NCBI GenBank assembly: GCA_037176725.1
Contig: JAZBRS010000026.1
Location: 57,018,501 to 57,082,500, forward strand
Source: Posidonia oceanica
Lineage: Eukaryota > Streptophyta > Magnoliopsida > Alismatales > Posidoniaceae
Length of the DNA: 64,000 nt
Direction of reading: 5' to 3'
How positions within the stretch are numbered: position 1 is the stretch's first letter; the number at the start of each line of letters is the position of its first letter. The notes beneath the pieces are model-generated. The model was not told the DNA's origin, made no database searches, and was given only the letters and a program-made list of their open reading frames with translations. Position numbers and translations under genes: made by a program. Below, piece by piece: positions 58,735 to 64,000 of the stretch.

Positions 58735-59055
58735 CCCCAGCTGGTCGCCCCCAGCTGGATCATCATCCCCAGCGGGCTAGCACCCCAAACTGCTCAGCGA
58801 AAGGTCCGTCAACCTGTCATCCTCCTCAGCTGATCATCCCCAGCTGAGTCCCCAGCGGGCTAGCACCCCAAACTGCTCGGCGAAAGGTCCGTCAACCTGT
58901 CATCCTCCTCAGCTGAGTCCCCAGCGGGCTGGCACCCCAAACTGCTCGGCGAAAGGTCCGTCAACATGTCATCCTCCTCAACTGATCATCCCCAGCTGAG
59001 TCCCTAGCGGGCTGGTACCCCAAACTACTCATCTGACAGGCACGACAATCTTGTC
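58735..59055 (+). repeat. Four 69-83-bp hairpin-containing repeats (copy B)
   Basis: GCGGGCTRGCACCCCAAACT starts near 58772, 58855, 58924 and 59007. Units contain CTCAGCTG-8 nt-CAGCTGAG and the small stem GCA/TGC, which becomes GTA/TAC in the last unit. GACAGG-9 nt-CTTGTC closes the block at 59035-59055. It corresponds to 44541-45335 of copy C but is organised differently. Confidence 0.8.
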
Positions 59056-59094
59056 ATCACCCTCTGCTTTCGATGCCAAGGATGCGTTGGCCAA

Positions 59095-59188
59095 CCCCTG
59101 GTGTCATCCCAACACCAGGGGCATCTTTTGATCGCCCCTTGGTATCATTCTTCCCCTCTTTCCCCTATGATATTCCTGGTGTCATAGG
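59095..59188 (+). other. Two strong hairpins (copy B)
   Basis: CCCCTGGTGT-7 nt-ACACCAGGGG at 59095-59121 is perfect. The second, 59164-59188, is the counterpart of 45443-45469: nine pairs including one U-G, the tenth pair lost. Confidence 0.8.
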
Positions 59189-59905
59189 ATGATTTCTTCT
59201 CATCATTACCTCATCCCCCTCTTTATCTCATCATTACCTCATCCCCTCTTTGCCGGCCGATAAGTCCAATATCTTATCAATCAATCATTCTCATCATTAC
59301 CTTATCCCCTCTTTCTCATCAATACCTCACCCCCTCATTCTCATCATGATCTCATCCCCCTCTTTAGCAATAATTCTCATCATTATCTCATCCCCCTCTT
59401 TATCTCATCATTACCTCATCCCCCTCTTTATCTCATCATTACCTCACCCCCTCTTTGCCGGCCGATAAGTCCGATATCTTATCAATCAATCATTCTCATC
59501 ATTACCTCATCCCCTCTTTCTCATCATTATCTCATCCCCCTCTTTATCTCATCATTACCTCATCCCCTCTTTGCCGGCCGATAAGTCCGATATCTTATCA
59601 ACCAATAATTCTCATCATTACCTCACCCCCTCTTCTCATCATTACCTCATCCCCCTCTTTATCTCATCATTACCTCATCCCCTCTTTGCCGGCCGATAAG
59701 TCCGATATCTTATCAATCAATCATTCTCATCATTACCTTATCCCCTCTTTCTCATCATGATCTCATCCCCCTCTTTCTCATCATGATCTCATCCCCCTCT
59801 TTAGCAATAGCTCTCATCATGATCTCATCCCCTCTTTAGCAATAACTCTCATCATGATCTCACCCCCTCTTTAGCAATAATTCTCATCATGATCTCGTCC
59901 CCTCT
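59175..59905 (+). repeat. Minisatellite region of copy B (CTCATCATTACCTCATCCCC family)
   Basis: Variable-length units mixing CTCATCATTACCTCATCC, CTCTTTATCTCATCATTA and the GCCGGCCGATAAG hairpin unit (several copies). It shares words with the copy C array but not its 35-bp period, so the two were amplified separately. Confidence 0.8.
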
Positions 59906-60925
59906 TATCAACAATCAAGCACTCTCAGGCTGATATCCTAAACTATCAACAATCAAGCACTCTCAGGCTGATATCCTAAACTATCAACAATCAAGCACTC
60001 TCAGGCTGATATCCTAAACTATCAAACAATCAAGCACTCTCAGGCTGATAACCTAAACTATCATCTGGGCCGATCCATGGTTGGCCCACAGTTGTGTTAT
60101 ACGGCTGACATCCAGTAACTGTCCCTTGCAATTGCGGTTTCCAGTTGATAGGTCTGTAAACTATCCGCCAGTTGATAGGACTGTAAACTATCCGCCAGTT
60201 GATAGGACTGTAAACTATCGCTAGGCTGATATCCTAAACTATCACCAGCAATTGCATTATACGGCTGATATCCAGTAACTATCCCTCATCATTGCGCGTT
60301 CCAGTTGATAGGCCTGTAAACTATCCGCCAGTTGATAGGACTGTAAACTATCGTTCCAGTTGATAGGACTGTAAACTATCGCTAGGCTGATATCCTAAAC
60401 TATCACGCGCAATCATGTTATACGGCTGACACCCAGTAACTGTCCCTCGCAATGCCGTTTCCAGTTGATAGGACTGTAAACTATCCGCCAGTTGATAGGA
60501 CTGTAAACTATCCGCTAGTTGATAGGTCTGTAAACTATCGCTCCAGTTGATAGGACTGTAAACTATCCGGCATTTGCGTTATACAGCTGATACCCAGTAA
60601 CTATCACTCATGGTTTGTGGCTTCCAGTTGATAGGTCTGTAAACTATCCGCCAGTTGATAGGTCTGTAAACTATCCGCCAGTTGATAGGTCTGTAAACTA
60701 TCCGCCAGTTGATAGGACTGTAAACTATCCCACACAACCATGTTATACGGCTGATATCCAGTAACTATCATTCACAATTGCTCTAGGCTGATAACCTAAA
60801 CTATCACTCTAGGCTGATAACCTAAACTATCACTCCAGGCTGATAACCTAAACTATCGCTCTAGGCTGATAACCTAAACTATCACTCCCGGTTGATAGGA
60901 CCGTAAACTATCCGGACGATAAGCC
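59906..60925 (+). other. Nested hairpin array of copy B
   Basis: The plan is the same as at 46376-47485, with nearly all hairpins of the GATAG/CTATC or GATA/TATC class. Enclosing stems are 60127-60135 with 60248-60256; 60287-60298 with 60406-60417 (one mismatch); GCAATGCCG with CGGCATTTGC (one bulge, about 60449-60572); and CATGGTTTGTG with CACACAACCATG (one bulge, about 60610-60742). The outermost stem is CAGTTGTG 60089-60096 with CACAATTG 60773-60780 (one G-U). It has four groups, not five; the GTAATTGCAC group of copy C is absent. Confidence 0.82.
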
Positions 60926-61417
60926 CGTCACCTTATCACCCTTTTTGGCGTGACCTTGCCCCAGGAAGGCAAGGTCATGCACCTCCTTTTTGCGATAGGA
61001 GAGTTGGCCTCTCTCCCCTCGCACCCCTCTTTTCTCTTCTGCTAGCTTGCTCCCCGGGCGGGGACGAGCTGCATCCTGTTTTCCCTTGCTCTGTCGCGCA
61101 AGTCTAGCTTTCCTGCCAGATCCTTGCGCCACATCGCGTCCATTTAGCATTTTCTCTTGCATCATCTCTGCATCTTCTCAGCTAGCATTGCATGCTACTT
61201 TAGTATCATTGACCTCACTTGCGCAGCATCAGCATTTTCCTCTAATTGGCTAACTTTTGTACTAACTCTTGCATTGCATTTGCATTAGCATGCATTACAC
61301 ACTTAGCATCATCCATCTGCACCCTGCATTTTACATTGCGACAACGGGCTACGATCTTCGGTGCATCCGCCGAATAAGTAGCTCACGCCCATAGCAAATC
61401 GCTGCTCCCGCCAGTCA

Positions 61418-61499
61418 GATGGGGTGTCTTGTCAACCCTGAGCAGCGGCCTCACTCCGCTTGACCTTGCTCAGGGAGGGGCATCTGTTGACACCCCATC
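61418..61499 (+). other. Inverted repeat across the 3' LTR junction (copy B)
   Basis: GATGGGGTGTC (61418-61428) against LTR 61489-61499, with the inner stem CCCTGAGC/GCTCAGGG kept although the loop sequence differs from copy C. The polypurine tract AGGGAGGGG is at 61472-61480. Confidence 0.8.
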
Positions 61500-64000
61500 T
61501 TGGTGGGCTTGGACCACTTGGAGCCCTCCTGGTGATTGCTGGACTCAAACCCAAACCCAAACCAAACCCTAACCCTCTGCTTTACCCTTCAAAACTAAGC
61601 CAACTTGACCTAAGCCTTTACCCCTCTTCCCAAGCTCAAAACCTAACCAAAATCCATAGGAAAACCCACCAACACCCACTTAGCAAACCTACCCAAGAAC
61701 TTAGAAACTTTCAAACCTAGACCATTCCCAAAAACCCTAGAAAACCTAGGTAAAACTACCCTTTTTCTACACCTTAAAACCATTCCAAAACCTTCTTAGA
61801 ATTAAACCAAAACTTCAGAAGCAACACCTCAAACCATAGACTGCCCACTCACCAATTTTCATCCCATTCCAAGACCTTTAAGACCTCCATTCACCCAAAT
61901 TATCCTTTTCTCTCTCCGGGATTATCATTTTCTCTCTCCTCTCTCTCTCCTGTTTATCATCTCTCTTTTCATCCCCTTCTTATCCTTTCTCGGGTCCGGC
62001 TGTGGGCCCCCTTTGTGCTTCTATCCTTCCTCTATCTTATTCCTATTTTTACTTTATTTTTAACACTTTCCCTAATTTTCAAAAAATCCTTTTCCTTCAA
62101 CCCATCTCTTTTCCCTTATTTCTTTCTTTTTCCCTTCTCTTCTTCTTTCTCTTTTCCCCTTTCTTTCTCTTGCAAAAATCCATAAAAACCCCTAAAAATC
62201 TGTAAAACCCCAAAACATAAAAGAAACAAATCAGAACCCTAAGAAAAATAATTAAAAAACATTAAACAAGCAATTAAAAACCTAAACTTAACTAAATCAA
62301 GCTAAAAGGAAAACCAAGCATGTAAGCTAAAAAATGCAAAACAAATCAAAAGAAAACACTGAAAAATCAAGAAAAAAACTAAAATGAAATCAGAACCCAC
62401 CAAGAGTAAAAATCCCATCAGAAGAATTAAAAAGCAAACCCTAAAAAGAAGAATCAAAAAACAAACATTAAAGCAAGTAATTAAAGAAGCAAAAGACTTA
62501 ACCTAACAAACCTAAGAAAAAACAAATTAAAAAACTTAATTAAAAGGAAAAGAAAAACACATTTAAAAGACCTAAAAACACCTAATCAGACAAGAGAAAC
62601 CTAACTAAAAACATCTAGAAAAATCAACAAATAAAAATCAAATATAACTCAAAAAGACTTAAGAAAAGAAAACCCTAAGAAGACTAAAACTAAAAGGCCC
62701 AAAACCCATCCTAATTAATATAAAAATAAATCTTAAAAATCCTAATTAACATCCTGAGCACTCAACAAGAAAAACACAATTAACGAAATAATTTAAAAAG
62801 GGTTTAACAAACATTTAATCAAGTGAAAACTAATTAAAAAAACAAAACCAAAACCCTAAAACCCTAATCAAACCCAAAACGCACTAATTAACCCCAAAAC
62901 GGTCATTAAAAATCTAATTGAAATCATAATTCACAACACAACCTTTCTAGTATTTTTGCTTATTTTTAATCTATTTTTCCTAATTTTATTTCCTCTCTTT
63001 TCCCTCTCTTTCTTTCTTTCTTCTCTTTTTTCTTCTTTTTCCTTGCTGGGCCCAATTCAGCCCCTCTCTCCCTTTCTTCTTCATTTCTTTTTCTTTTTTC
63101 TTTTTCGGCCCGCAGCCCAACCCGTCGTTCTCCACCCTTCTTCTTCCTCAACCTTCTGCTTTTTTCCTCAGCTTTTTCCTCCCGCGACAACTGCTGCAGT
63201 GCTCCCTCCACCATTTAAATTTCAAGCTTCCATCCAATCATCCACAGCAGCTCGCCGCCTCTCTTCTATCTCAGCACCAATTCCGGGAGGCATTGAATGC
63301 CGGTCGCCTCGCCGACGCCCGTCGCTTCTGCTGCAGTGCCGCCGGTTGAATTCAAAACCTCCAGCGCGCTCAGCAGCCTCCGTCCTCTGATAAAAGCCAG
63401 CCCTTCAATCCTCCTTCATCGCCTTTTTGCCACCTGAGAGAGAGAGCTGAGAAATCCAGAGAATTCCCAAGCAAATCTCCTTCCTCTCCCTCTGATTTCC
63501 AGCAACACTCCCCTTTCTTTTTCTCCCTGAAACCAAGCCCGTTCCAGCATCCAACTCTCTTCCGTTTCATCCCCCAAATCCACCCAACACACCAGCATTC
63601 CTCCTCCATCATTTCCCAGCCTTTCCTTCCCTGTAAACACTCCAGTTCACCCGAACTTCCATCACTGAAACCAACTGCAACCCAACACCTCCTCTCCTGA
63701 AAATTGCCTTCACCACAGTCCACCGTATCTTCCCAAATCCTTCCCCAACACTCGCCTGAACTTCACCTTCCAGAAGCACCCGACCTTCAGCCCCATCCTC
63801 CACCACAGACCACAAACTCCACAACAAACACCTTGCCTCACTTCAGACCTAAAATCAGCCCAGCTCTCAAACTCTCTCCACACACCCCGGAAAGCCCTTC
63901 CAAGCATCCAGACTCACTCCCCGAACCTCCAGCAGTCCTCCGGAAGGCTCCATCCAAGCCGAGGAGTAGCAGACAGCTCCCCCGGCCTCCGGCAGCTCAC
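61485..64000 (+). repeat. 3' LTR of copy B, cut by the window edge
   Basis: It starts TGTTGACACCCC and follows 11527-14042 almost base for base. The TATA-like box is at 63389-63396. Right end, target duplication and flanking DNA are not visible. Confidence 0.93.

Larger units (their letters stand above)
11527..64000 (+). mobile_element. Copy B: outer Tat/Ogre-like retrotransposon, split by copy C
   Basis: The 5' LTR 11527-17161 and the start of the 3' LTR (61485 to the right edge) are nearly identical (roughly 18-20 differences by eye over the 2.5 kb that can be compared). Between them lie PBS, leader, gag-PR-RT-RH (to 25509), the inserted copy C, then archaeal-type RNase H-integrase, 3' ORF, repeat region and polypurine tract. 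Without the insert the element would be roughly 27 kb, if its 3' LTR is as long as its 5' LTR. The left flanking pentamer is ACCTT (11522-11526); the right one is out of view. It starts only 13 bases past the end of the solo LTR at 11513. Confidence 0.92.

Overview
The window is plant nuclear DNA made almost entirely of very large Ty3/gypsy LTR retrotransposons. The plant assignment rests on the dual-RNase H (Tat/Ogre-type) polyprotein, a tRNA-Arg type primer-binding site and a plant-mobile-domain-like 3' ORF. I see no convincing host gene, tRNA, rRNA or CRISPR, and I cannot name the species.

Layout. (1) 1-8492, minus strand: 5' part of one family member (copy A), with a 4.4 kb 5' LTR at 4108-8492, PBS, leader and a nearly intact gag that runs off the left edge. 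(2) 8493-8775: unassigned. (3) 8776-11513: probably a solo LTR of an unrelated gypsy (Tekay/Del-like) element. (4) 11527-64000+, plus strand: copy B, with 5' LTR 11527-17161, gag-PR-RT-RH to 25509, then interrupted. (5) 25510-53964, plus strand: copy C, a complete 28.5 kb element inserted into the pol of copy B, flanked by the 5-bp target duplication AAGAC. (6) From 53970 copy B resumes with archaeal-type RNase H and integrase, 3' ORF, repeat region and 3' LTR from 61485, cut by the right edge.

Each full element reads LTR (5.6-5.9 kb), PBS, leader, gag, protease, a long Ser/Ala/Gln-rich linker, RT, degenerate RNase H, second RNase H, integrase, spacer, a 400-aa plant-mobile-domain-like ORF, about 3.5 kb of repeats, polypurine tract, LTR. 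Both polyproteins are broken (copy C: one frameshift and four stops; copy B: start codon lost, three stops, one frameshift and the insertion). The 3' ORF is intact in copy C and has a single stop in copy B.

The most unusual content is the region between the 3' ORF and the 3' LTR. It is built from dozens of short inverted repeats whose two arms change together (GATAG/CTATC, GACAG/CTGTC, GGTAG/CTACC, and others). In copy C groups of three or four hairpins are enclosed by their own longer stem, and all five groups by one outermost stem. Copy B has the same plan with one group fewer. A further long inverted repeat spans the 3' LTR junction and places the polypurine tract in its unpaired part. Hypervariable tandem repeats at this position are known for the Tat/Ogre lineage. 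A nested, covarying hairpin architecture is not something I recognise as described, and it suggests a large structured RNA (or ssDNA) element.
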